Assembly: GCA_964529305.1 (NCBI GenBank) | Contig: CAZGUX010000202.1 | Span: forward strand, 1-64,000 | Origin: CAZGUX01 sp964529305 | GTDB taxonomy: Bacteria > Acidobacteriota > Terriglobia > Bryobacterales > Bryobacteraceae | Reading direction: 5' to 3' | DNA length: 64,000 nucleotides | Shown here: positions 32,118 through 41,861 of the stretch, piece after piece | Numbering within the stretch: the stretch's first letter is position 1 | How the letters are laid out: the number at the start of each line of letters is the position of its first letter | The notes under the pieces: generated by a model | The model's database searches: none | What the model was told of the DNA's origin: nothing | The model's input: the letters and a program-made list of their open reading frames with translations, nothing else | Position numbers and translations under genes: made by a program

Positions 32118-33281
32118 ATGAAACTCGCAGAACGCATGCAGCGGATCGGCGTCGAATCCGCGTTCGAAGTGCTGGTGCGCGCACGCGCGCTCGAGGCCCA
32201 GGGCCGCAACATCGTGCACCTGGAGATCGGAGAGCCCGATTTCCCCACACCCGCCCACATCGTGGAGACAGCGAAGATCGCGCTCGACCAGGGCTGGACT
32301 CACTACGGGCCCACGCAAGGGTACCCGGAACTTCGAGAGGTGATCGCGTCCTATGTCAGCCGCACTCGCGGCATTGGAGTCGGGCCTGAGAACGTCTGCG
32401 TCGTGCCGGGCGGCAAGCCGATCATCTTCTTTCCGATGATTGCCCTGCTCGAGCCTGGAGACGAGGTCGTGTATCCGAATCCGGGCTTTCCGATCTACGA
32501 GTCGATGATCCGTTTTTTGGGAGCGAAGCCGGTCCCGATCCCGCTCGTGGAGGAGCACAGCTTTTCGTTCGATCTGAACCGGCTGGAGCGGGCGATCACG
32601 GACAAGACCAAAATGCTGGTCCTGAACTCGCCCCAGAATCCGACAGGCGGCGTGATCCCACCCGAGGACATCCGGGCGATCGCCGATATGGTGCGGGACC
32701 GCGACCTGATGATTCTTTCGGATGAGATTTACTCGCGGATCTACTACGGCGAACCGCCACTCTCGATCACGACGCTGCCCGGAATGCTGGAGAAGACGAT
32801 TATTCTGGACGGCTTCTCCAAGACGTACGCCATGACGGGTTGGCGCATGGGGTACGGGGTAATGCCGGAGTGGCTGGTGGATGCCGTCAACAAGCTGATG
32901 GTGAACTCGAACTCGTGCACGGCGAGCTTCACCCAAAGGGCGGGCATTGCCGCGCTCTCGGGACCCCAGGACGATGTCGACCGGATGGTGACGGAATTCC
33001 GCCGGCGGCGCGACGCGTTCTGCGACGGCCTGAATACGATTCCGGGGTTCCGGTGCCTGCGCCCGGGCGGGGCGTTCTACGCGTTTGCCAACGTGAAAGG
33101 CGCTGGCCGCCCGTCCAGGGAATTGGCCGACTTTCTGCTGTACGAGGGGGGCGTTGCGTGTTTGAACGGAGGAGCGTTCGGGGAGTACGGCGAAGGGTAC
33201 ATCCGGTTCAGCTATGCAAATTCGTTCGAGAACCTGATGGAAGCGGTGGAGCGGATGCGGCGAGTGATGACGACGGAGTGA
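32118..33281 (+). CDS. Class I PLP-dependent aminotransferase (AspC-like)
   Basis: 387 residues from ATG 32118; the frame is open far upstream but overlaps the divergent dehydratase gene, so the first Met before the family start LAERMQRIGVESAFEV is used. NSPQNPTGGVIP and DEIYSRIYY hold the PLP-ring contacts, GFSKTYAMTGWRMGY carries the Schiff-base Lys, and GYIRFSYANSFENL has the carboxylate-binding Arg. Subgroup members use aspartate, aromatic or branched amino acids; the exact substrate is unknown. The neighbouring threonine dehydratase suggests amino-acid catabolism. Confidence 0.85.
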   Translation: MKLAERMQRIGVESAFEVLVRARALEAQGRNIVHLEIGEPDFPTPAHIVETAKIALDQGWTHYGPTQGYPELREVIASYVSRTRGIGVGPENVCVVPGGKPIIFFPMIALLEPGDEVVYPNPGFPIYESMIRFLGAKPVPIPLVEEHSFSFDLNRLERAITDKTKMLVLNSPQNPTGGVIPPEDIRAIADMVRDRDLMILSDEIYSRIYYGEPPLSITTLPGMLEKTIILDGFSKTYAMTGWRMGYGVMPEWLVDAVNKLMVNSNSCTASFTQRAGIAALSGPQDDVDRMVTEFRRRRDAFCDGLNTIPGFRCLRPGGAFYAFANVKGAGRPSRELADFLLYEGGVACLNGGAFGEYGEGYIRFSYANSFENLMEAVERMRRVMTTE

Positions 33282-33297
33282 ACGCTTTGCGGTTCCA

Positions 33298-34716
33298 CTA
33301 TGCCAGAATTTCCGAAACCACCCGCGCCGGGAACTGGTCGGTCAACCGCTCCTTCAGGCCGTGCCGCTCGTAGACCAGATCGCGGAAGTTCAGCCCGAGT
33401 AACTGCAGCATGGTGGCGTGCACGTCGTGAACGCTCACGCGGTTCTCCACCGCCCGGTAGCCGATGTCGTCGGTCGCGCCGTGGACGTGGCCGCCCTTGA
33501 TGCCCCCGCCCGCCATCCAGATCGTAAATCCGGAAGGCCCGTGATCGCGTCCGGCCCCGCCGGCGCCCTGACGAAGCTGCGAGATCGGCATCCGTCCGAA
33601 CTCTCCGCCCCAGAGAATCAGCGTGGAGTCGAGCAGTCCGCGCTGCTTCAGGTCTTTGATCAGCGCGGCGACCGGCTGGTCGGTTTTGGCGCAGCAATAC
33701 CGCAGGTCGGTCTCGAGGTTGGCATGGTTGTCCCAGATCTGACGTTCGATAAAGATCTGCACGAACCGTACGCCGCGTTCCACCAGCCTCCGCGCCATCA
33801 GGCAGCGCCGGCCGTAGGAGGCCATCGGCTCGCTGTTCAAGCCATACTCTTCTTTGGTCCGATCCGACTCCTTCGAAAGGTCGAGCGCGTCGGTGGCGGC
33901 CATCTGCATGCGGGCCGCGAGTTCGTAACTGGCGATGCGGGAGTCGAGGTCGGGAACGCCCGGATGCCGGCCGCGGTGATCCTCATCGAGTGAACGGAGG
34001 AGAGACCGGCGCGCTTCGACCAACGGTGAGGGCAGGTCCTCCGGCGGCTTCAGGTTCAGCACCGGCGGACCTTCGGAGCGGAAGCGCGTCCCCTGGTAGA
34101 GCGGTGGAAGCCACCCCGCCTGCCAGTTCTGAATCCCGTTGACCGGTAGCTGTTTCGGGTCGTCGAGCACAATGTAGGCCGGCAGGTTCTGGTTCGTCGT
34201 GCCCAGGCCATAAGTCACCCACGCGCCGAGCGAGGGCCGCCCGGGCAGCGTTCGGCCGGTGTGCATCAGGTAGAGAGAGGGCTCGTGATTGAAGTGCTCG
34301 CCGAACACGGAGCGGACCAGGGTGATTTCGTCCGCCACGCTGCCCAGGTGCGGCAGCAGTTCCGTCATTTCCATGCCGCACTTGCCGTAGCGCTTGAACT
34401 TGAACGGCGAGGGCAGCATGGTCCCGATTTGATCGGCGAACTCGATCTGGCTGAGGATGTCGCGGCTGGGCGCCGAGCCGGCAAACTTCTCGAGCGCGGG
34501 CTTTCGATCGAACAGGTCCACCTGGCTGGGACCGCCGTTCATGAACAAATGGATGACCGCTTTGGCTTTCGGCGCGAAGTGGGGCGGCTTGGGGGTCAGG
34601 TCGTACGTGCCGGATGCATTCAAATCGGGCGCCAGCAGGGACGCCAGGGCCGCGCCGTGAACGCCGTCCATCAGGCGCGAAAAAAAAGTGCGCCGCGAGG
34701 TGGTCTCAATCGACAT
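33298..34716 (-). CDS. DUF1501 protein, exported
   Basis: 472 residues from ATG 34716. The leader TTSRRTFFSRLMDGVHGAALASLLA is of Tat type. AVIHLFMNGGPSQVDLFDRKP is the family start, and LILWGGEFGRMPISQ, RDHGPSGFTIWMAGGGIKGG and HDVHATMLQLLGL complete the alkaline-phosphatase/sulfatase-like DUF1501 pattern. Function is unknown. In Planctomycetes and Acidobacteria it nearly always follows a cytochrome c/DUF1549/DUF1553 gene, as here, with an 11-base overlap. The two probably work together on an extracytoplasmic substrate. Confidence 0.85.
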   Translation of the reverse strand: MSIETTSRRTFFSRLMDGVHGAALASLLAPDLNASGTYDLTPKPPHFAPKAKAVIHLFMNGGPSQVDLFDRKPALEKFAGSAPSRDILSQIEFADQIGTMLPSPFKFKRYGKCGMEMTELLPHLGSVADEITLVRSVFGEHFNHEPSLYLMHTGRTLPGRPSLGAWVTYGLGTTNQNLPAYIVLDDPKQLPVNGIQNWQAGWLPPLYQGTRFRSEGPPVLNLKPPEDLPSPLVEARRSLLRSLDEDHRGRHPGVPDLDSRIASYELAARMQMAATDALDLSKESDRTKEEYGLNSEPMASYGRRCLMARRLVERGVRFVQIFIERQIWDNHANLETDLRYCCAKTDQPVAALIKDLKQRGLLDSTLILWGGEFGRMPISQLRQGAGGAGRDHGPSGFTIWMAGGGIKGGHVHGATDDIGYRAVENRVSVHDVHATMLQLLGLNFRDLVYERHGLKERLTDQFPARVVSEILA

Positions 34717-37366
34717 AGGCAAACTCCGCCGAACTCAGAATCGTGTGACAGATGTCTCCGAGCGCGTACCACCGGGCCGTGGCGGCGCGGGGCGCGTCGT
34801 CGTGCTCGCCCTCGAGGTAGGACGACCATTGCCGCTCGAGCGTCTTGAACGTGGCGATGGCCCGCTCGACCTCCGCCGGCGCGGGACGCCTTGTATAGGC
34901 CCGGGCGTATAACTCTTCGATTGCCGCGGAAACCTGCTCGCCGTGCCGGTCGATCAGCCGCGCGGCCAGATAGCGCGCGTGGGAACGGATGGTCTCGCTG
35001 TTGGTCAACTGCAGTGCCTGGGTGGCCACATTGGAAGAGGCTCGCTCGATGCAGTTGGGCGACATCGGGGGCAGGTCAAAGGCTTCCAACTGGGTTTCCG
35101 GTGTCGTGCGCCGCTGCAGAAGATAGATGCTCCGGCGGAATCCGGTCTTTTCCCCTTTGCCCACGACTTCGCCACCGGGTTTGGTCTCGACCGGAACGGG
35201 AGGGCCGAACTGCCGCATGTCCAGGCGGCCCGTGACGCGAAGGATCGAGTCGCGCAACTGCTCCGCGTCCATGCGGCGGACCGAATGCTGCTCGAGCAAG
35301 CCATCCTCCACCGAGGGTCCGGATTGCTGGCGGTAGGCGGATGAGGTCAGGATCAACCGGTGCAGGCGTTTCACGCGCCAACCGTTCTGCACAAAGTCGA
35401 GGGCCAGCCAGTCGAGCAGTTCCGGATGGGTGGGCGCGGTCCCGGTCCTGCCGAAATTCGCGGGGCTCGACACAATGCCTTTGCCGAAATGATGCATCCA
35501 CACGCGGTTCACCATCACCCTGGCGGTCAGGGGATGAGTGGGCTGCGTCAGCCATTTCGCCAAGGCCAGACGCCGCCCGCTGGTATCGGAGCGCGGGGGC
35601 TGGATCGAATACGGCTGCAGGCCGATCCGCAGGACGGACGGCACCCCTGGCTCGACTTCGTCGCCGATTAGTTGCGCGTCGCCGCGCCGCAGCAGGTACG
35701 ACGGCGAGGACGTACCTCCCATATCGTACAGAGCGCGGATTTCGGGCTTCGGCTTCAGGTTCTTTTTGAGGTCCGCTACCTGTTTTCGCAAACCGTCGAC
35801 CTCCGCCTTCTCCTTGAGCTTGACCTCGATCTCCGCTTCCAGGCGTTTGATCTCCCGCTCCAGCGGGCCGTTATGCGCCTCCGCTTCCCGCCGCTCGGAT
35901 GGGAGCGCCACGTCGAGGTTGCGTTCCGTGGGCTTCACCCAGTCGTACGGGTCGAAGGAGGTATGCAGAACAGCGCTGAGCCGGTAGTAGTCGCGCTGCG
36001 GAATCGGGTCGTATTTGTGGTTGTGACAGCGCGCGCAGTTCACGGTCAGCCCGAGCACCGAGGAGCCAAACACCTCCACCTCGTCGGCGATCACGTTCAT
36101 CCGCTCGGCGACGGACCCGTTGGCGGGCGAATACGTGCCGTCGGGCGCCAGGCGCAGGAAGGCGGTTGCCGCGATCGTATCGACGATCTCCTGCGTGACC
36201 TCACTCACGTTCCGGTAGTCGATGAGTTCGTCGCCGGCCAGTTGCTCCGTGAGGAACCGATCGTAGGGCTTGTCGGCATTGAAGGCACGGATGACGGCAT
36301 CGCGATAGCGCCAGGCATTGGGGCGGAGACGATCCTCATCGATGATGCCTTCCGAATCGGAGTAGCCCGCCGCGTCGAGCCAGAATTTGCCCCAGCGTTC
36401 TCCATAGTGCCGGGACTCGAGAAGGCGGTCGACCACCTTCTCATAGGCATCCTTCGCCGGGTCGTTCAGGAACGCTTCCGCCTCTTCGGGCGTGGGCGGA
36501 AAGCCGACCACGTCAAGATACAGTCGGCGCAGCAGGACTCGCTTCCCGGCTTCCGGCGAAAACGACTTTCCCTTGGATTCGAGTTTGGCGAGCAGGAACG
36601 CGTCGATGGAATTTCGGACCAGCCGGGAGGTGCGAACGGACGGCACGGGCTGAGGCTTTGGCGGCTGAAACGACCAGAACGCGCGGTCTTTGTCCGTGAC
36701 CAGGGCTTCGGCCTTCGCGGCTTCCGCCGGATCGGCCGGGGGAGCGGGTCGGGCGCCTCCCGCGATCCACCGCTCGATCGCCTCTACTTCCTGGGACGAC
36801 GGCTGCCGCACCGCGACTTCCGCGAAGAGCTTGGGCGGCGGCATTTCCCCGGCGTTGACGCGCTTGAGCAATAGGCTTTCCGAGGGCTTGCCGGGCACGA
36901 TCGCCGGACCGGATTTGCCGCCTTTCAGAATGCTGGCTCGCGTTCGCAGGTCGAGGCCTCCCTCCTGCTTGCGCTTGCCGTGGCAAACCACACAGCGCAT
37001 CTGGAACACGGGTACGACGTCTTTCTCGGTAACGGCGGCGGCGGTCCGGGGCTGCTCGTCAATCCAGGAGCGGAGCGTAGCGATCTCGGCGTCCGTCAGT
37101 TTGCGCATCTTGCCGGGGGGCATGGCGCGGGCAACGACGCGCGTGATCAGCAGGCTGTCGGCGGACGCGCCCGGTTGGATGGCCGGGCCGGCCTTGCCGC
37201 CCTTCAGGAGGGATTGCGGCGCGGTGACGTCCAATCCGCTTTGTCCCGACGGGCCGGAGTGGCAACCCGCGCAATTAGCCTTGAGGATCGGACGGACCTG
37301 TGTCTCAAAGTCCGTCGCGGCCAGCGCGGCGAACGGGATGCTCAGCCAAAAGAGTGCGCACTTCAC
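34706..37366 (-). CDS. Planctomycete-type cytochrome c with DUF1549 and DUF1553 domains
   Basis: 886 residues from GTG 37366, the start placed just before a signal peptide (KCALFWLSIPFAALAA). Two haem-c sites in the N-terminal PSCyt1 region are CAGCH (32-36) and CVVCH (125-129). A DUF1549 domain follows (NSIDAFLLAKLESKGKSFSP, LYLDVVGFPPTPEEAEAFL) with a further CARCH motif in NCARCHNHKYDP. A short coiled coil leads to DUF1553 (LAKWLTQPTHPLTARVMVNR, FGRTGTAPTHPELLDWLA). Function is unproven; it is probably a periplasmic electron-transfer enzyme acting on glycan-derived substrates. Co-translated with the DUF1501 gene. Confidence 0.85.
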   Translation of the reverse strand: MKCALFWLSIPFAALAATDFETQVRPILKANCAGCHSGPSGQSGLDVTAPQSLLKGGKAGPAIQPGASADSLLITRVVARAMPPGKMRKLTDAEIATLRSWIDEQPRTAAAVTEKDVVPVFQMRCVVCHGKRKQEGGLDLRTRASILKGGKSGPAIVPGKPSESLLLKRVNAGEMPPPKLFAEVAVRQPSSQEVEAIERWIAGGARPAPPADPAEAAKAEALVTDKDRAFWSFQPPKPQPVPSVRTSRLVRNSIDAFLLAKLESKGKSFSPEAGKRVLLRRLYLDVVGFPPTPEEAEAFLNDPAKDAYEKVVDRLLESRHYGERWGKFWLDAAGYSDSEGIIDEDRLRPNAWRYRDAVIRAFNADKPYDRFLTEQLAGDELIDYRNVSEVTQEIVDTIAATAFLRLAPDGTYSPANGSVAERMNVIADEVEVFGSSVLGLTVNCARCHNHKYDPIPQRDYYRLSAVLHTSFDPYDWVKPTERNLDVALPSERREAEAHNGPLEREIKRLEAEIEVKLKEKAEVDGLRKQVADLKKNLKPKPEIRALYDMGGTSSPSYLLRRGDAQLIGDEVEPGVPSVLRIGLQPYSIQPPRSDTSGRRLALAKWLTQPTHPLTARVMVNRVWMHHFGKGIVSSPANFGRTGTAPTHPELLDWLALDFVQNGWRVKRLHRLILTSSAYRQQSGPSVEDGLLEQHSVRRMDAEQLRDSILRVTGRLDMRQFGPPVPVETKPGGEVVGKGEKTGFRRSIYLLQRRTTPETQLEAFDLPPMSPNCIERASSNVATQALQLTNSETIRSHARYLAARLIDRHGEQVSAAIEELYARAYTRRPAPAEVERAIATFKTLERQWSSYLEGEHDDAPRAATARWYALGDICHTILSSAEFAYVD

Positions 37367-37464
37367 GACTGTGCTCCATCGTAAGCAAATTCCGGTGTCC
37401 GCCTCAACTCCGGGCCCTTTCTTCTTGACGCGGACGGGCAAGGAACGCTATCGATGAGAGACTC

Positions 37465-38445
37465 ATGAGCGAAAACGGCCTCCACGAGAAACTGATCGTC
37501 ATCGACGGTCTGATCGTCAGCAAGTGGTCTCGCGAAGTCTTCCTCGACATGCGCAAAGGCGGTGTCACGGCCGCCAACTGTACGTGCTCCATCTGGGAGA
37601 ACTTCCAGGCAACCATGGACAATGTCGCGGCCTGGAAAGCGCTGATCCGGAAAAACCACGATCTGCTTCTCCAGGTCTACAACACCGGAGACATCCATCG
37701 GGCCAAGCAGGAAGGCAAAACGGGAGTGATCCTGGGTTTTCAGAATGTCTCCGCGTTTGAGGACCGGCTGGGCTATATTTCTCTATTCCGGGAACTGGGC
37801 GTTCGCATTGTTCAGATCGCCTACAACACTCAGAACCTGATCGGCTCGGGCTGCTACGAATCGAATGACAGCGGCCTGTCCGATTTCGGGCGCGAGGCCG
37901 TCGCCGAAATGAATCGGCTCGGCATTGTCTGTGACCTCTCTCACGCCGGACGCCGGACAGCCACCGACGTGATCCTGGCTTCGAGCAAGCCCGTGTGTTT
38001 CTCGCACTGCCTGCCCGCCGCTCTCAAGCAGCATCCCCGCAACAAGACCGACGAAGAACTGAGATTCCTGGCTGAACACGGCGGCTTCATCGGGGTGACA
38101 ATGTTTCCGCCGTTTCTGAAGCGGGGAGTCGACTCGACAGTGGCCGACTACGTCGAGGCCATCCAACAAGTTTTGGACATTGCCGGCGAGGACCGCGTGG
38201 GAATCGGCACGGACTTCACACAAGGGCACGATGAATCGTTTTTTGAGTGGGTGAGCCATGACAAGGGCACAGGGCGAAAGCTCACGTCACTGGGCGAAAT
38301 TATCAATCCGGCCGGCCTGCGAACCATCGGAGAGTTCCCGAACCTGACCGCCGCGATGCAAGCGGCCGGCTGGACGGAGACTCGGATTCGAAAAGTGATG
38401 GGGGAAAACTGGCTCCGGTTCCTGAAGGAGGTTTGGGGCGACTAA
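37465..38445 (+). CDS. Peptidase M19 (membrane dipeptidase-like) homologue without the N-terminal HxD
   Basis: 326 residues. The fold pattern is clear: LGFQNVSAFEDRL, VCDLSHAGRRTATDV, CFSHCLPAALKQHPRNKTDE, GIGTDFTQGHD. In classical renal-dipeptidase-type enzymes the first strand reads DGHxD, giving two Zn ligands. Here it reads IDGLIVSKW (residues 13-21), so both are missing, while the His pair and the Asp of the C-terminal half are kept. It is probably a subfamily with one metal or a different reaction. There is no signal peptide. It is divergent from the cytochrome gene, about 100 bases apart. Confidence 0.75.
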   Translation: MSENGLHEKLIVIDGLIVSKWSREVFLDMRKGGVTAANCTCSIWENFQATMDNVAAWKALIRKNHDLLLQVYNTGDIHRAKQEGKTGVILGFQNVSAFEDRLGYISLFRELGVRIVQIAYNTQNLIGSGCYESNDSGLSDFGREAVAEMNRLGIVCDLSHAGRRTATDVILASSKPVCFSHCLPAALKQHPRNKTDEELRFLAEHGGFIGVTMFPPFLKRGVDSTVADYVEAIQQVLDIAGEDRVGIGTDFTQGHDESFFEWVSHDKGTGRKLTSLGEIINPAGLRTIGEFPNLTAAMQAAGWTETRIRKVMGENWLRFLKEVWGD

Positions 38446-38612
38446 CCGGGCCTGCCAAGTGAGCCGACGCGACCCGCGGCGTCACCCGTTCAACCTTTTG
38501 ATTACAAAATGGCCACGATTCTGGACGACCGCCAGAATCCTCTTGCCGGTCAGGACAACTTCGGCCTAACCTCAACCCAAAGCAGCTAGTTGTCGAGAAC
38601 CGAGGTGTCAAC

Positions 38613-41600
38613 ATGCGTCGACTGTCTCAACCGATATCCCAACTCTGCGCGGTCGCGCTTTGTTGCCTGAGTTTCGCCGCACCGGCCTTCGGGCAAGCAA
38701 CCGGGACCATCCTGGGAACCGTCAAGGATACATCCGGCGCCGTTGTCGTCGGGGCAAAGATCACGCTGGTGAACGAAGGCACGGGCGTGACTCGAAGCGT
38801 CACGGCGGATCCAACCGGGTCGTTTCTGATTCCTCGTCTGCCGGTCGGCTCGTATACCGCACGGGCGGAACAGTCGGGTTTTCGAACCTTTGAGAACCGG
38901 GGAATCGTCCTGCAGGTGGACCAGAGCGTGACGCTGGCCATCATGCTCGACGTCGGTGAAGTGGCGACAGAAGTGACCGTTCAGGGGGCGGCCACGCTTT
39001 TGCAGACCAACACCGCGACGCTCAGCCAGGTAGTCGAGCGGAGGCGTGTCGAAGATCTGCCGCTCAACGGCCGCAATATCCTTCAGTTGATCCGGCTGAA
39101 CGCCGGCATCGTCAATCGCGGTATCGGGACCTATTCACAATTCCAGATCGCCGGCGGCGGCTATGGCTCGCCCAATTCCGTGAATGGGACGCGCGGCAAT
39201 CAGACGACGTTCCTGCTCGACGGCGGCAACAATACGAACGGAATCATCAACTCCGCCAATCCGTTTCCAAACCCCGACGCGGTCCAGGAGTTCAGCGTGC
39301 AAACCAACAACTTCTCGGCGGAATTTGGCAACGTCGGCGGCGGGGTGGTGAACGTCGTGACCAAGTCGGGCACCAACAGCCTGCACGGTTCGCTGTACGA
39401 GTTTTATCGCGATGGAAGGCTGAACGCGCGAAGCTTCTTCGCCACGCAGCAGGATGCGCTCAAGCGCCATCAGTTCGGCGCGACGGTGGGCGGACCGGTG
39501 TTGCTGCCGAAGCTGTATAACGGGCGAAACCGGACCTTCTTCTTCGCAGCCTACCAAGGGACTCGAAACCGCGAGGTCATCACCTCCTCGCGGATCACCG
39601 GGTTCACCGCCGCTCAGAAAACCGGCGATCTCTCTTCCATCACCACGCCGGTTCGCGATCCGCTGACCAACACCCCGTTCGCCGGCAATATCATTCCCCA
39701 GAACCGCTTTGATCCGGTGAGCGCGAAGTTCCTGGAGTTGATGCCGGCGGCCAATGTGGCCGGGACCAGTTTCTACACGTTCGTCGCCCCGAAAGATCGG
39801 AGGGACGAAGGCCAGTACACGGGCCGGCTGGATCATCAACTGACGTCCAAGGACCAACTCACGGCCCGGTGGTTCCAGTTCGGCTACGTTCGCGACCCCG
39901 CTCTGAACCCCGGCAACCTGTACTCGGCTCGCGGAGGCGAGCGGTCGCAGGCGAAAAACATCCACGTCAGCCATACGCGGATCTTTTCCTCCAGCCTGCT
40001 CAACGTGGCGAAATACACGTACAACTACCAGCGCGCCGATCCCGCCTCAGCGCTGAACCTGGCCCCATCGGATTTCGGCTCGCGCATGGTCCGCGGCGAC
40101 CCCACGGCGCACTTTTCCCTCGCGATCTCCGGTTACAACTCGGTGTCCCCCAGTTTTGTGGGCCGCAATTTCAACAAGAGTCATGAATTCGCCGACACGA
40201 TCTCGTACAGCAGCGGCCGTCACAACCTGCGCTTTGGATATCAGTATCTTCGCGACTACAAGTTCGCCTCGAACGATTTCAACAACTCGGGTACGTTCAC
40301 CTTTTCCGGCCAGCGCGCCGGCCAGGCACTGGGCGATTTTCTTCTCGGGTTACCCGTGTCGTTGAGCATCCGCAATGTGGCCGTCTCGGACACGCTGGCG
40401 AATTATCACGGGCTGTTCGTCCACGATGACTGGCGCATCACCCGCACGCTCACGCTGAACTTCGGCCTTCGCTGGGATGGCGTGGAACCGTACATCGACC
40501 GGCGCGGCTATCAGCCTTACTTCCGGCCGGGCCAGCGCTCGACGATCTTCCCGCGGGCGCCGCTCGGGGCGCTCTTCCCGGGCGACGCCGGCGTTCCGGA
40601 ATCGGACTCCGCGCGGCGGAATGCACGGCCCGCCGATCCGGACCGCAACAACCTGGCCCCCAGGTTCGGCCTTGCGTGGAATCCGACGCCGAAACTGGTG
40701 ATCCGGGCGGCCTACGGCGTTTTCTACTCCCATGCCACAGCTCAGATCACGGCTGTTGCGGCGGAACCTTGGGTTCGACTGACGAATCTCGACAATCCAC
40801 CCTCGTTCAGCAACCCCTTTGGTAACGGCCAGCCGGTCAACCCCAACGTGAACGAAGCGGCTACCGATTTCGTGTTCTCCGCCGCGCCCGCACTTTCCGT
40901 GATGGATCCGGACTTCAAGATGGGCATCATCCAGACAATGAACTTCGGCTTCGAGCGTCAGCTCGCCACGGACCTGATGGTGCGCGCGATGTACGTCGGC
41001 ACGATCGGCCAGCACCTGGAGATTGGCCGCGAGCTAAACGCGGCCGTGTACTCGCCAACGGCAACGACCGGGAACATCAACGCCCGCCGCCCCTATGCCG
41101 GCATCGGGAATATCCGCAACACCGAGAGCAGCGGGCGTTCGTGGTATCACTCGATGCAACTCTCGGCCACCCGGCGCTTCTCAAAGGGCTTGAGCTTCCA
41201 GATGAACTACACGCTGTCCAAGTCTATTGACGACACCTCCATCCTGATCAGCCCGGCCAATTCGGTCGGACCCAACCCCAGCAACCGGCGCCTGAATCAA
41301 GGACTCTCCGACTTCGACGCCACACACACGCTTGTGGCCAGCGGAATCTGGGAGCTTCCCGGGCTCAAAACAGGATCCGCCGTTGTGCGACAGATCGTCA
41401 ACGGCTGGCAGTTGAATCCGATCATCTCCATTCAGAGCGGTGTTCCCTTCACGCCTTTCGATTCGAGAGATCTGGCGCTGGCCGGCGTGGGAAACGGCAT
41501 CCGCCTGCTGACCAATGGGGACATTACTCTGTCGACATCGCGGCCTCGAGGCGACCAGATTGCCCGCTATTTCAACACCACGGCATTCTCCCTCCCCGCG

Positions 41601-41852
41601 GCCGGCAGCTTTGGCGCCAGCGGACGAAACATCCTTCGGGGCCCCGGTGATGCCTCCGTCGATTTTTCCGTGTTCAAGAGCTTTTTCCTCTTTGAGCGGG
41701 CTCGCATCCAGTTCCGCAGCGAGTTCTTCAATCTCTTCAACCGGCCGTCTTTCGGGAACCCGATCACCACCTTCAACAGCCCGAATTTCGGGCAGATCAC
41801 GACGGCCGGGCCCGGCCGCGTGGTGCAATTCGGATTGCGGTTGACACTGTAG
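38613..41852 (+). CDS. Oar-like TonB-dependent outer-membrane receptor, second copy
   Basis: 1079 residues with signal peptide about 1-28 (LCAVALCCLSFAAPAFGQ). A carboxypeptidase-regulatory-like domain at about 30-115 (GTILGTVKDTSGAVVVGAKI) is followed by the hallmark LPLNGRNILQLIRLNAGIV and a plug with FLLDGGNNTNG and VNVVTKSGTNSLHGSLYEFYRDG. The barrel ends FGLRLTL. The class probably imports glycans or other polymers. It ends nine bases before a GH43/GH130-like gene, suggesting one transcript and a common carbohydrate substrate. Confidence 0.85.
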   Translation: MRRLSQPISQLCAVALCCLSFAAPAFGQATGTILGTVKDTSGAVVVGAKITLVNEGTGVTRSVTADPTGSFLIPRLPVGSYTARAEQSGFRTFENRGIVLQVDQSVTLAIMLDVGEVATEVTVQGAATLLQTNTATLSQVVERRRVEDLPLNGRNILQLIRLNAGIVNRGIGTYSQFQIAGGGYGSPNSVNGTRGNQTTFLLDGGNNTNGIINSANPFPNPDAVQEFSVQTNNFSAEFGNVGGGVVNVVTKSGTNSLHGSLYEFYRDGRLNARSFFATQQDALKRHQFGATVGGPVLLPKLYNGRNRTFFFAAYQGTRNREVITSSRITGFTAAQKTGDLSSITTPVRDPLTNTPFAGNIIPQNRFDPVSAKFLELMPAANVAGTSFYTFVAPKDRRDEGQYTGRLDHQLTSKDQLTARWFQFGYVRDPALNPGNLYSARGGERSQAKNIHVSHTRIFSSSLLNVAKYTYNYQRADPASALNLAPSDFGSRMVRGDPTAHFSLAISGYNSVSPSFVGRNFNKSHEFADTISYSSGRHNLRFGYQYLRDYKFASNDFNNSGTFTFSGQRAGQALGDFLLGLPVSLSIRNVAVSDTLANYHGLFVHDDWRITRTLTLNFGLRWDGVEPYIDRRGYQPYFRPGQRSTIFPRAPLGALFPGDAGVPESDSARRNARPADPDRNNLAPRFGLAWNPTPKLVIRAAYGVFYSHATAQITAVAAEPWVRLTNLDNPPSFSNPFGNGQPVNPNVNEAATDFVFSAAPALSVMDPDFKMGIIQTMNFGFERQLATDLMVRAMYVGTIGQHLEIGRELNAAVYSPTATTGNINARRPYAGIGNIRNTESSGRSWYHSMQLSATRRFSKGLSFQMNYTLSKSIDDTSILISPANSVGPNPSNRRLNQGLSDFDATHTLVASGIWELPGLKTGSAVVRQIVNGWQLNPIISIQSGVPFTPFDSRDLALAGVGNGIRLLTNGDITLSTSRPRGDQIARYFNTTAFSLPAAGSFGASGRNILRGPGDASVDFSVFKSFFLFERARIQFRSEFFNLFNRPSFGNPITTFNSPNFGQITTAGPGRVVQFGLRLTL

Positions 41853-41861
41853 GGGTATGTT

